From positions 1-38,742 of the forward strand of contig JABMSE010000118.1 of the NCBI GenBank assembly GCA_013204645.1: 38,742 nt of DNA, read 5' to 3'. The stretch comes from Candidatus Saganbacteria bacterium (lineage in GTDB: Bacteria; Margulisbacteria; WOR-1; O2-12-FULL-45-9). Below are positions 16,618-24,624 of the stretch, in pieces. The notes beneath the pieces are model-generated. The model did not search any database. It was not told the origin of the DNA and saw only the letters and a list, made by a program, of their open reading frames with translations. Positions within the stretch are counted from its first letter, which is position 1. Each line of letters starts with the position of its first letter. Made by a program: the position numbers and the translations under genes.

Positions 16618-17681
16618 CGCATAAGCTCCCTTTTCAAGCGCTCAATAACACCCACCGGCGTTGGATCAATCCCACGCAAAATTGCCAGATAGACGGTTAA
16701 AAAATCGCCAAAATAAATCAGGGACAATATTCTCGCCAAGGCAGAGTTGCCCTCTGCCCAAACCTCATTAACTCCGCCCAGTTGCCGTCCTATCAGGGAT
16801 TTTGTGATTTCAATTCGTTTTTTGATGCGCTCGCTATCTTTTTCATCACGCAGAAAAAGCAGGGAAAAATTGTGCTCAACTCTCTTTAAAAGTGAAAGTC
16901 CCACTATCTCGTTATGATTAAGCTCTGGAAAAAGATTAAATAAGGCTGCCACCTTGCTGTTTTCATTAAGCTGTGCCTTAAGCCTTAATGCTGCCGCACC
17001 AGTTGTGCCAGACACAGCAAAAACCACTGGGATTTTGCCTACCAGTTTTTTGGCCAGCTCTTTTGCCCTGTTAGCGCGGAGGGGTTTTTGGGGAGCATAT
17101 TGAAGTTTTAATTTCTCTAAAAGAGAAATGGCAAGAGAAAGTTCGCCAGAAAAAGAGGGTATAACGCCAAAAGTTTCAAGGGTCGCTAAAACCGGAAGCA
17201 AAAGATAAGGCAAGGCTACCCTGGGTTGATAGCCACTTGGGATTAGAAAGAGGGGGTATCCTTTTTCTTGTGCAATTTCTTTTAGCTTTCCACCGGAAGT
17301 AACACAAACAATCTGTGCTTGCCGTTTAGCTGCGGCAAAAAGAGCGCGGAGCGTTTCCTCGGTATTGCCAGAATAAGAAAGGGCCAAAAAGAGTGTTTCG
17401 TGATTCACAAATCCTGGGATACTATAATTACGATTAACCCAGATTGGCAATTCAGCTGTATTCCCATACAAATCACAAATAATATTTCCGGAAATAGCCG
17501 ACCCACCCATACCCGCAATCACAACCTGTTTAATCTTCTTTATTTTAGGAAGGGAAACGTGCTTGGCGCGTTCCTCGGCATCACGCAGCATCTCTGGGGT
17601 ACTTGCAACTACTTCTAGCATCCCCGACTTATCTATCTCACCTATTTTCGAAAGGTTATCTAAAACTTCGAGTTTTGCCAC
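16614..17681 (-). CDS. Bifunctional phosphoglucose/phosphomannose isomerase (SIS domain)
   Basis: VIAGMGGSAISGNI, SYSGNTEETL, LNENSKVAALFNLFPELNHNEIVG. Confidence 0.9.
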   Translation of the reverse strand: MAKLEVLDNLSKIGEIDKSGMLEVVASTPEMLRDAEERAKHVSLPKIKKIKQVVIAGMGGSAISGNIICDLYGNTAELPIWVNRNYSIPGFVNHETLFLALSYSGNTEETLRALFAAAKRQAQIVCVTSGGKLKEIAQEKGYPLFLIPSGYQPRVALPYLLLPVLATLETFGVIPSFSGELSLAISLLEKLKLQYAPQKPLRANRAKELAKKLVGKIPVVFAVSGTTGAAALRLKAQLNENSKVAALFNLFPELNHNEIVGLSLLKRVEHNFSLLFLRDEKDSERIKKRIEITKSLIGRQLGGVNEVWAEGNSALARILSLIYFGDFLTVYLAILRGIDPTPVGVIERLKRELMR

Positions 17682-17686
17682 TATAT

Positions 17687-18928
17687 TTATCCCTTGATCA
17701 TGCCGTTTAACACCTCAACTGCCTTCTCTAACTGGATATCCTCTCCTTCTTGGTCGGGCAAGATTAATAGGGCTTCAACCTCCAGAGTTGGAACTAACAC
17801 CAGAACATCCGGCGAAATTCCCTTTTCATTAATATCTTCCCCATTGGGGGTCAAGTATTTTGCAATCGTAACCAATAGGGCCGACCCATCACTTAAACGA
17901 CGCACGTTTTGCACCGAAGCCTTGCCAAAGGAGTTAGAGCCGACCAGGGTAGCCTTTTTATTGTCACGCAGCGCCCCAGCTAAGATCTCAGATGCAGAAG
18001 CAGAAGCCTCATTTATTAAAACAACGGTGGGTTTTCGCCAGAGAACCCTTCCGGTTGACTCAATTTGTTCTTTTCTTCCTTCTCGATCAACGGTTTGCAC
18101 AATAACTCCCTTATCAACAAACATGCTTCCAATACTAATTGCGCTTTGCAGTAGTCCTCCACCATTACCACGCAGGTCAATAATTAAGCCGTTAGCATCC
18201 CGGGCTTGTCGCAAGGCTTTTTCAAATTCACGCGCAGAAGCCAAGTTCTCAAAAGTATTAAGCTTAATATAGGCGATGTTACCATCCAGCTGTTTGGTCT
18301 TAACGCATTGGATTTTGATATTGTCCCTTACAATCCCTACGTCCTTTGGCTTACCCCATCCCTGCCGCAAAATCCCCAAAACCACTTTTGTGCCGCGCGG
18401 CCCGCGAATTAAGCTTACGGCTTCTTCCAGTGCCATATCCTTAGTTACTTTTCCGTCAACCGTCATGATTTTATCGCCGGCTTTTAGGTGACCTTTATCG
18501 GCCGGGGTACCTTCGATGGGAGAAATAACCGTGAGTTGGTTGTCTTTCATGCCAATGTATATACCAATTCCCGAATAGATCCCGCTCATTCTAATTTTCA
18601 TTTCTTCATAGGCCTTAGGCTCAACAAAGCGCGTATAGGGATCATCGAGGGCTGAAAGCATGCCGCGAATTGACCCATAGACTAATTTTTGATCATCCAC
18701 ATCCTTTTGTACATAATCATTTTTAACAATATCCAGAACCTGCAGATAAGTTTCAAGTTTTCTTTCTAGGCCCTCCTGAGCGGTTACGCGGCTAAAAATC
18801 GAAACCCCCACCACCACAACCATAATCGCTAACACTATATTCCTCAATACCCTAAACCTTCCCTCAGCAACACCTCGTGCTGAGTGTTGTCCCTTTCCTC
18901 GGTGCGAAGCATTGGACTTACTAAACAT
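17687..18928 (-). CDS. C-terminal processing (S41) peptidase with PDZ domain
   Basis: DPYTRFVEP, PDZ region, DLRGNGGGLL, INEASASASEILAGAL, GKASVQ. Confidence 0.93.
   Translation of the reverse strand: MFSKSNASHRGKGQHSARGVAEGRFRVLRNIVLAIMVVVVGVSIFSRVTAQEGLERKLETYLQVLDIVKNDYVQKDVDDQKLVYGSIRGMLSALDDPYTRFVEPKAYEEMKIRMSGIYSGIGIYIGMKDNQLTVISPIEGTPADKGHLKAGDKIMTVDGKVTKDMALEEAVSLIRGPRGTKVVLGILRQGWGKPKDVGIVRDNIKIQCVKTKQLDGNIAYIKLNTFENLASAREFEKALRQARDANGLIIDLRGNGGGLLQSAISIGSMFVDKGVIVQTVDREGRKEQIESTGRVLWRKPTVVLINEASASASEILAGALRDNKKATLVGSNSFGKASVQNVRRLSDGSALLVTIAKYLTPNGEDINEKGISPDVLVLVPTLEVEALLILPDQEGEDIQLEKAVEVLNGMIKG
18872..18915. repeat. Short palindromic repeat, family B, within the 5' end of the S41 peptidase gene
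   Basis: cctcgtgctgagtgttgtccctttcctcggtgcgaagcattggac; related to aroA 2076-2122. Confidence 0.6.
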
Positions 18929-18948
18929 TTCTTCCTCCCTTCATAAAA

Positions 18949-20061
18949 TTACAAATACGATATTGGATTTACTGGTTTCCCGTTTTTTCGCACCTCAAAA
19001 TGCAGGTGTGGACCAGTTGAGTATCCGGTGCTTCCCACCAGACCAATGGTTTGTCCCTTAGCAATTATATCACCTACTCGCTTATAAATTCTCGACATAT
19101 GGCCATAGACCGTAGTTGTTTTTCGGCCATGGTCAATAACAATGGCTTTCCCATAGCCATCCCACCATCCAGAAAAAATAACTTCACCTGCATCAGCAGC
19201 CTTAATCGGTGTCCCATATTTGGCTGCAACGTCTAGGCCAGTATGGAAGCTGCGTCCCCCCCAAAGAGGATGGCGCCGATAGCCAAAGCGTGATGTTATC
19301 CGACCACGCAGGGGCCACGCCATCTTACCGCTGCCATAAACCTTGGTTCCTTGGCGTGCGGCCATCTTTTTCAAAATAAGAACTTCTAGGTCTTTTGAGC
19401 TTTTTTCAAGCTCTGCTACCCGGGCCTCGTATTCTTTTCTCCTCTGCTTTAGAGATTGGTAAATTTTGTTTTTTTCGTGCGCCTTCTGTGAAACCTCTGT
19501 TTTCTTTTCTTCAAAAACTTTGGCTAAACCACGTATTTCTTGGGTTTTGCTCTTAAGCGTTGCCCTTTTTTGCTTTGCTTTTGCCGCATCGGTGCGAATG
19601 GACTGAACCAAGTTTGCATCATAATCAATTATCTTCTTAAAAAAATAAAAGCGATTCGAAAAATCAGAAACCGACTGAGAAGTAAAAAGGAGCTGCAGGT
19701 AATTTAATCCGCTGCTCTTATAAACTTCCCTAAGGCGTCCCTCAAGTTTTGCCTCTTTTTTGACCAGCTCCTTTTCGGTCTGGGTAAGCTCCCGGGTCAA
19801 GGTCCCGATTTGGCTTTCGTTTTGCCTTATTTTTTTTTGGGTCTGGTACAAACTATTCTTGGTTTTGCTTAATTCCTTCTTTATTACTACCAGGCGCCCT
19901 AAAACTGCCTGTTCCTCTTTTTTAGTTTTGGCTAACTTCTGCTTATTTTGTGCAAGCTCCTTTTGGATAACTTTTAACTTCTGCTCCTCGGTTAAATCAT
20001 CAGCAAAAACAGCAAAAGAACACAACAGGAGCGTTAAGAGAAAGGCCGCCAAAATCCTCAT
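18949..20061 (-). CDS. Murein hydrolase activator EnvC-like, coiled coil plus M23 peptidase domain
   Basis: Signal peptide, coiled coil, HTGLDVAAKYGTPIKAADAGEV, GPHLHFEVRKNGKPVNPISYL. Confidence 0.9.
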   Translation of the reverse strand: MRILAAFLLTLLLCSFAVFADDLTEEQKLKVIQKELAQNKQKLAKTKKEEQAVLGRLVVIKKELSKTKNSLYQTQKKIRQNESQIGTLTRELTQTEKELVKKEAKLEGRLREVYKSSGLNYLQLLFTSQSVSDFSNRFYFFKKIIDYDANLVQSIRTDAAKAKQKRATLKSKTQEIRGLAKVFEEKKTEVSQKAHEKNKIYQSLKQRRKEYEARVAELEKSSKDLEVLILKKMAARQGTKVYGSGKMAWPLRGRITSRFGYRRHPLWGGRSFHTGLDVAAKYGTPIKAADAGEVIFSGWWDGYGKAIVIDHGRKTTTVYGHMSRIYKRVGDIIAKGQTIGLVGSTGYSTGPHLHFEVRKNGKPVNPISYL

Positions 20062-20127
20062 AAAAAAATCATAACATAAACCTTGTGCCGTGACAACATA
20101 AATGCCATCCTTCCCCCCCCCTGCATT

Positions 20128-20340
20128 AGGTGTCTATTGGACAAGTGCAAGAATTTGATATTTTTCTCGCTTACTAGGGTGCCGAGTTGTCTACTGAATG
20201 AGTGTGGAAATTCGATATTTTTCTCGTTCGTCCCGATGGGAATCGGGACTCTCTACAAAAAAAATGAATTCCCACCCTCTCTAGGGGTTGCAATGGTCCT
20301 TACAAAAAAATAAATTCTTCCTCTTTCTGGGGGTTTCAAT
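20128..20340. repeat. Hairpin repeat element (MITE-like), composite second copy
   Basis: ggtgtctattgga.aagtgcaagaatttgatatttttctcgc and cccgatgggaatcgggact.tctacaaaaaaaa match the reverse complement of 10420-10525. Confidence 0.75.
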
Positions 20341-20343
20341 GCT

Positions 20344-21609
20344 TCATGATTCGTATAGGCTTCTAGCCCTCTTCTGACGATGGTAGGTAATGGCAAAACG
20401 ATGGGCTTCATCCCGGATACGCTGAAGAAGCTTTAGCGCCGAAGAAGTTTTTGCCAAAGCTAGCGTTTTAGTCACATTGGGAAAGCAAATTATTTCTTGT
20501 TTTTTGGCTAATCCAATAATCGGAATGCTGGCCAAATTTGCCTCAACTAGCGCTTTTTTTCCAGCATTAGCCTGGGCCACCCCACCATCTACTAAAACTA
20601 GATCGGGCAAAGAAAGCTGGCTCGCCAGTGACTTAGAATAACGGCGCCGAACAATCTCGTAGATGGCCGCAACATCATTGGGTTTGTTTTTAAGGGTTCT
20701 AACTTTAAATTTTCTATACTCACTTTTTGCTGGGAGCCCCCCATAAAAAACTACCATGGAACCAACAATGTTTTTGCTAGAAATATTTGAAACATCAAAG
20801 GCCTCAATGCGCATTGGTTCTTTTTTGAGTTTCAAAACCTTTTTAAGCTCAATAATTTCAGAAAGGCGCCGCGGAGTCGGTGGCGCGCTTAATTCTTTTC
20901 CTTCCAGCATTTCAGATAAAATTTTCATGCGATCGCGCAGATAGGCTGCTCGCTCATATTCGCGTTTACTAGAATTTTTGACCATTTCTTGCTTTAGTTT
21001 GGCAAGCGCCTGGTCCATTTTACCCGAAAGCAACGCCTTAATCCCTTGGACCAAAACCCAATAATCTTTTTTGGCTATTTTGCCAATACAGGGCCCAGAG
21101 CAGGTGCCGATACGATAATAAAGACAGCCTTGCTTGCGCTCTTGCAGGGGAGATTCCTTGCACCACCTAATAGGAAAAAGTTTTTTGCAAAGACGGATAA
21201 CTTCGCGCACCATTTTCCCCTGATAGCGGCCAAAGTAAAGTGCGCCGTCTCCCACCTTGCGTCTAACCAAAAGCAGGCGAGGCCATTTTTCATTAACGGT
21301 TAATTTAAGATAAGGATAAGATTTGTCGTCACGCAGCGAGATATTATAACGCGGTTTATATTTTTTAATTAACTCATCTTCAAGCAGCAAAGCCTCCATT
21401 TCGGACTTAACAACTATATAATCTATATCATGTAAGCGCGCAAGGAGGATGCCGGTTTTTAAATCCGGGCTCGGGGTAAAATAAGAAGAAACTCGGGTAA
21501 AGAGAGACTTGGCCTTGCCAACGTAGAGAATAGTTGCATACTTATCTTTGAAAAGGTAAACACCGGGTTTTTTAGGCAGCGATTTCAGCTTCTCCTTAAG
21601 AGAGCCCAT
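20344..21609 (-). CDS. uvrC: Excinuclease ABC subunit C, apparently lacking the C-terminal (HhH)2 domain
   Basis: GVYLFKDKYATILYVGKAKSLFTRVSSYF (GIY-YIG), UVR motif, DVSNISSKNIVGSMVVF, DLVLVDGG; ends after RIRDEAHRFAITYHRQKRARSLYES. Confidence 0.9.
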   Translation of the reverse strand: MGSLKEKLKSLPKKPGVYLFKDKYATILYVGKAKSLFTRVSSYFTPSPDLKTGILLARLHDIDYIVVKSEMEALLLEDELIKKYKPRYNISLRDDKSYPYLKLTVNEKWPRLLLVRRKVGDGALYFGRYQGKMVREVIRLCKKLFPIRWCKESPLQERKQGCLYYRIGTCSGPCIGKIAKKDYWVLVQGIKALLSGKMDQALAKLKQEMVKNSSKREYERAAYLRDRMKILSEMLEGKELSAPPTPRRLSEIIELKKVLKLKKEPMRIEAFDVSNISSKNIVGSMVVFYGGLPAKSEYRKFKVRTLKNKPNDVAAIYEIVRRRYSKSLASQLSLPDLVLVDGGVAQANAGKKALVEANLASIPIIGLAKKQEIICFPNVTKTLALAKTSSALKLLQRIRDEAHRFAITYHRQKRARSLYES

Positions 21610-21611
21610 GG

Positions 21612-22058
21612 CTACTTTGATACTACTTTAATTTTAACTTTGGCCACAACATCTTGAAAGAATCCGATTGAAACTTCGTGTTCGCCAATAACTTTAATGG
21701 GAGAAGCCAAATCAATCATTTTCTTGTCAACCTCAATCTGGCTGGCAGCCAAGATGGCATCGGCAATATCAGTTGCGGTAACCGACCCAAAAAGTTTCCC
21801 TTCTTCCCCCGCATCCACAGGAATTAAAATCTCAAGGGAAGCAAGTTTTTGGGCTTTTTCCTGGAATTCGCCTTTCCTGACTTCGAGTTCTTTTTCTCTT
21901 TGTGCCCGTCTTTTTTCTAGAGCGGCGAGGGCTTTGGGGGTTGCGGGCCCAGCTAAATTATTGGGCAAAAGGTAATTTCTAGCATAACCATCGGAAACCT
22001 TAACTAAGGTGTTTTTCTCGCCAAGCTTAGGCACATCTTTATATAAAATTACTTCCAT
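21612..22058 (-). CDS. rplI: 50S ribosomal protein L9
   Basis: MEVILYKDVPKLGEKNTLVKVSDGYARNYLLPNNLA. Confidence 0.95.
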   Translation of the reverse strand: MEVILYKDVPKLGEKNTLVKVSDGYARNYLLPNNLAGPATPKALAALEKRRAQREKELEVRKGEFQEKAQKLASLEILIPVDAGEEGKLFGSVTATDIADAILAASQIEVDKKMIDLASPIKVIGEHEVSIGFFQDVVAKVKIKVVSK

Positions 22059-22060
22059 GG

Positions 22061-22321
22061 CTACTCTACCGTGTAAGGCGCTAGGCCTAATTGGCGGGCG
22101 CGTTTTACTTGCTTAGCAACCATTCTCTGGTGCAGAGCACAACAGCCTGTCATGCGGCGGGGAGCAATCTTTCCCCGATCGGTTATAAAACGGCGCACAA
22201 AAGCAACGTCTTTATAATCCAGGGTTTTCTGATCAGCACAGAAAACACACTTTTTTATCTTTCTTTTCCTGAACTGGTCTTTGCCTTTAAACTTTGGTTT
22301 TCTTCTCTCTCTGGTCATCAA
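22061..22321 (-). CDS. rpsR: 30S ribosomal protein S18
   Basis: DYKDVAFVRRFITDRGKIAPRRMTGCCALHQRMVAKQVKRARQLGLAPY. Confidence 0.95.
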   Translation of the reverse strand: MMTRERRKPKFKGKDQFRKRKIKKCVFCADQKTLDYKDVAFVRRFITDRGKIAPRRMTGCCALHQRMVAKQVKRARQLGLAPYTVE

Positions 22322-22329
22322 TTAACCTC

Positions 22330-22707
22330 CTAAAAAGGGATTTCCTCTTCTTTTTTGTTTTCTGAAAGATGGGGCGCACTTTTTCTTCCTAGCATTTGCA
22401 TGCCATCTGCCACTATTTCAGTCATGCTTTTCTTTTCTCCGTTTTTCGCTTCGTAATTTCGGATCTGGAGCCTGCCCTCAATTGAAACTGACATTCCCTT
22501 TTTTAGATATTCTCCGCAAACCTCAGCTAACCTACGCCAGGCCACAACATTAATAAAATCCACATCCTGGCCTCCATCGCTCTCAGTACCTTTTCTTTTT
22601 ATGCGGTTTACCGCCACGGCAAAACGGGCCACGGGAATGCCTGACGTGGTATAGCGCAGCTCTGCATCACGGGTTAAATTTCCAATTATAAAGGCTTTGT
22701 TATACAT
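22330..22707 (-). CDS. ssb: Single-stranded DNA-binding protein, copy 1
   Basis: MYNKAFIIGNLTRDAELRYTTSGIPVARFAVAVNR; C-terminal EEEIPF. Confidence 0.92.
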   Translation of the reverse strand: MYNKAFIIGNLTRDAELRYTTSGIPVARFAVAVNRIKRKGTESDGGQDVDFINVVAWRRLAEVCGEYLKKGMSVSIEGRLQIRNYEAKNGEKKSMTEIVADGMQMLGRKSAPHLSENKKEEEIPF

Positions 22708-22711
22708 AATA

Positions 22712-23098
22712 TTAAAAGGGCAGGTCGTCTGCCAGGCTTGCCTCGTCAATTATTTCGCTTTCCGGCATCGAGGATACGGGACCCGAAACCTTAGCCTGAT
22801 CCAAGATTTGAACATTTCTCGCTACAACTTCAGTAACCCAGCGCCGTTGGCCGCTTTGATCTTCAAAGGAACGAATCTGGATTCTTCCTTCAACCAAAAG
22901 CATGGTATCTTTTTGGACTTTCCCGCCCAAATTTTCAGCTTCTCTTCTCCAGGCAATTATATCAAAAAAATCATCGCCGCCCTGGGGACGACCAACTGCC
23001 AATCTAAATTTAGCCATGGGAATCCCGTCCATGGTTGAGCGGGATTCTAGATCAGCGGTGAGCCTTCCCACCAAAATTATGCGGTTAAGATTGGCCAC
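22712..23098 (-). CDS. ssb: Single-stranded DNA-binding protein, copy 2
   Basis: MANLNRIILVGRLTADLESRSTMDGIPMAKFRLAVGR; C-terminal ADDLPF. Confidence 0.92.
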   Translation of the reverse strand: MANLNRIILVGRLTADLESRSTMDGIPMAKFRLAVGRPQGGDDFFDIIAWRREAENLGGKVQKDTMLLVEGRIQIRSFEDQSGQRRWVTEVVARNVQILDQAKVSGPVSSMPESEIIDEASLADDLPF

Positions 23099-23480
23099 TT
23101 TGTTCTTTAGTTTCCTTTATTTCCCCGACGTTGACGGCCAGGATTTCATCAGTGCTGCCTTTTTCTTCTTTTTCGACTGGAGCTTTTTCTTCTGCACGGA
23201 TAATTACATAACGCAGCAGGTTTTCGGTAACCTTCAAATAAGCCTTAAGTGGTGCAGGAAGAGAAGTTTCGGCCTTGAAAAATATCAAGACGTAATACCC
23301 CTGGGTAAGCTTTCTTGCATTGCGCATCATGGAAGCCAGCCTTCTGGTGCCCCACTTGTCAGTTTTTTGAATTTTTCCACCCAGAGATTTTATTTTATCC
23401 TCTATCTTGGTGAGTATGGCAGAAATATTTTCTTCCCCCAGATTCGGATCAAAAATCAACGTTAGCTCATATGAAACCAA
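23085..23480 (-). CDS. rpsF: 30S ribosomal protein S6
   Basis: YELTLIFDPNLGEENISAILTKIEDKIKSLGGKI, WGTRRLASMMRNARKLTQGYYVLIFF. Confidence 0.93.
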   Translation of the reverse strand: MVSYELTLIFDPNLGEENISAILTKIEDKIKSLGGKIQKTDKWGTRRLASMMRNARKLTQGYYVLIFFKAETSLPAPLKAYLKVTENLLRYVIIRAEEKAPVEKEEKGSTDEILAVNVGEIKETKEQSGQS

Positions 23481-23556
23481 TATAATACCCTCCTTGAAAA
23501 CACTAGTTAATTAGACCAAAAACGTGAGGTTTATTATACCATAAATAGAGAGGAGA

Positions 23557-24486
23557 TCACAAGAGAACATCTCGTACGACTCGAAAGCCAACATCGTTGT
23601 GGCGAAGATCAGGTTCGCTTCCATCACGAAAAACACATTCTAAAAAAGAGGATGCGGTGCTTTCAAAACTACCCCCGCGTAGCACGCGCTCTCTTCCTTC
23701 GTAAGCAGGCCCTCTTGGATTGTGTGAATCAGAGAAATTAAATTCACTTGTAGCGCAGGACCAACTATGTACCCACTCTGATACCTGCCCAGACATATCA
23801 TAAACAGCATAAGGACTTTGTCCTCTTTCCACGCCGGGACGATTAACTGGCTGGGTCCTCGTGCTAGCAAAAACCACTCCCCGTTCTTCTGCTTGAAAAG
23901 TGTTTCCCCAGGGAAACTGTTGGGCATTTATTCCACGCGCTGCTTTTTCCCATTCAAATTCGGTTGGCAATCTTACCCGTGCCCACTTACAAAAGGCAAG
24001 CGCATCGTCAAAGCTCACCCCAACAACCGGAAGGTGCTCTCCTATCGGCTGCCCATCCCCATCTAAAGCAGAAATCCCCAAGTACCTATCGTTCCAATAT
24101 TGTGGCTGCCTATGTCCAGTGGCCTCTAAAAATCCTTGGTACTGACTATTGGTAATAGGGGTTTGGCTCATGAAAAAAGTAGGTAAAACCAAGTTAACGG
24201 CCGACCTCTCACGAAAATAAAAGGCGCCAGCAGGAATCGCTACCAGCTGCGGCAACACAACCTCTCCTCCTGCTAACCACAGCAAAATCTTATCAGTTCT
24301 TTCCTCTCTCAAAAGAGAAGCAACTCTTTGCTTTACTACCGGCAGCCCATAAAGGCGGAGTGCATCCACAAAATCATCTATCTGGCTAGCGTCTATATCT
24401 TGTAATCTAGCCCGCAGCTCATCCCGAGAAGGAATCGGCTGCAAGCTCTCTTGCATATTAAATGATATTAGTTTTAGGTTATACAT
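23557..24486 (-). CDS. Formylglycine-generating enzyme / SUMF1-like domain protein
   Basis: TPITNSQYQGFLEATGH, PVVGVSFDDALAFCKWARVRLPTEFEWEKAARG, VYDMSGQVSEWV, VLRGGSF, GFRVVRD; start possibly at 24456. Confidence 0.88.
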   Translation of the reverse strand: MYNLKLISFNMQESLQPIPSRDELRARLQDIDASQIDDFVDALRLYGLPVVKQRVASLLREERTDKILLWLAGGEVVLPQLVAIPAGAFYFRERSAVNLVLPTFFMSQTPITNSQYQGFLEATGHRQPQYWNDRYLGISALDGDGQPIGEHLPVVGVSFDDALAFCKWARVRLPTEFEWEKAARGINAQQFPWGNTFQAEERGVVFASTRTQPVNRPGVERGQSPYAVYDMSGQVSEWVHSWSCATSEFNFSDSHNPRGPAYEGRERVLRGGSFESTASSFLECVFRDGSEPDLRHNDVGFRVVRDVLL

Positions 24487-24487
24487 C

Positions 24488-24522
24488 TCTATGTCTCTTT
24501 GTCGCTATGTCGCTATGTCACA
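24488..24522. repeat. Interspersed repeat, family D, intergenic or 5' leader copy
   Basis: ctatgtctctttgtcgctatgtcgctatgtcacat. Confidence 0.55.
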
Positions 24523-24551
24523 TTGATGCCGGGCACCATGGACACGGTCTA

Positions 24552-24578
24552 TTATCGTAGGGGTTTTTAGAAAATTTC
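24552..24578 (-). promoter_or_regulatory. Sigma-28-like promoter for the FGE-like gene: GAAATTTT-N11-TACGATAA
   Basis: Reverse complement gaaatttt ctaaaaacccc tacgataa. Confidence 0.6.
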
Positions 24579-24588
24579 ACTAAAAAGT

Positions 24589-24615
24589 GAAATTGTTTGG
24601 GGAAGCGTTCGATAA
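24589..24615 (+). promoter_or_regulatory. Sigma-28-like promoter for the TPR gene: GAAATTGT-N11-TTCGATAA
   Basis: gaaattgt ttggggaagcg ttcgataa. Confidence 0.6.
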
Positions 24616-24624
24616 AGGGGTGTT

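Noticed and set aside
23557-24486. FGE-like protein as the Cys-modifying enzyme for the Cys-repeat peptides
   Set aside because: No CxPxR sulfatase-type motif in the peptides and no physical linkage; SUMF1-type domains have many other roles.
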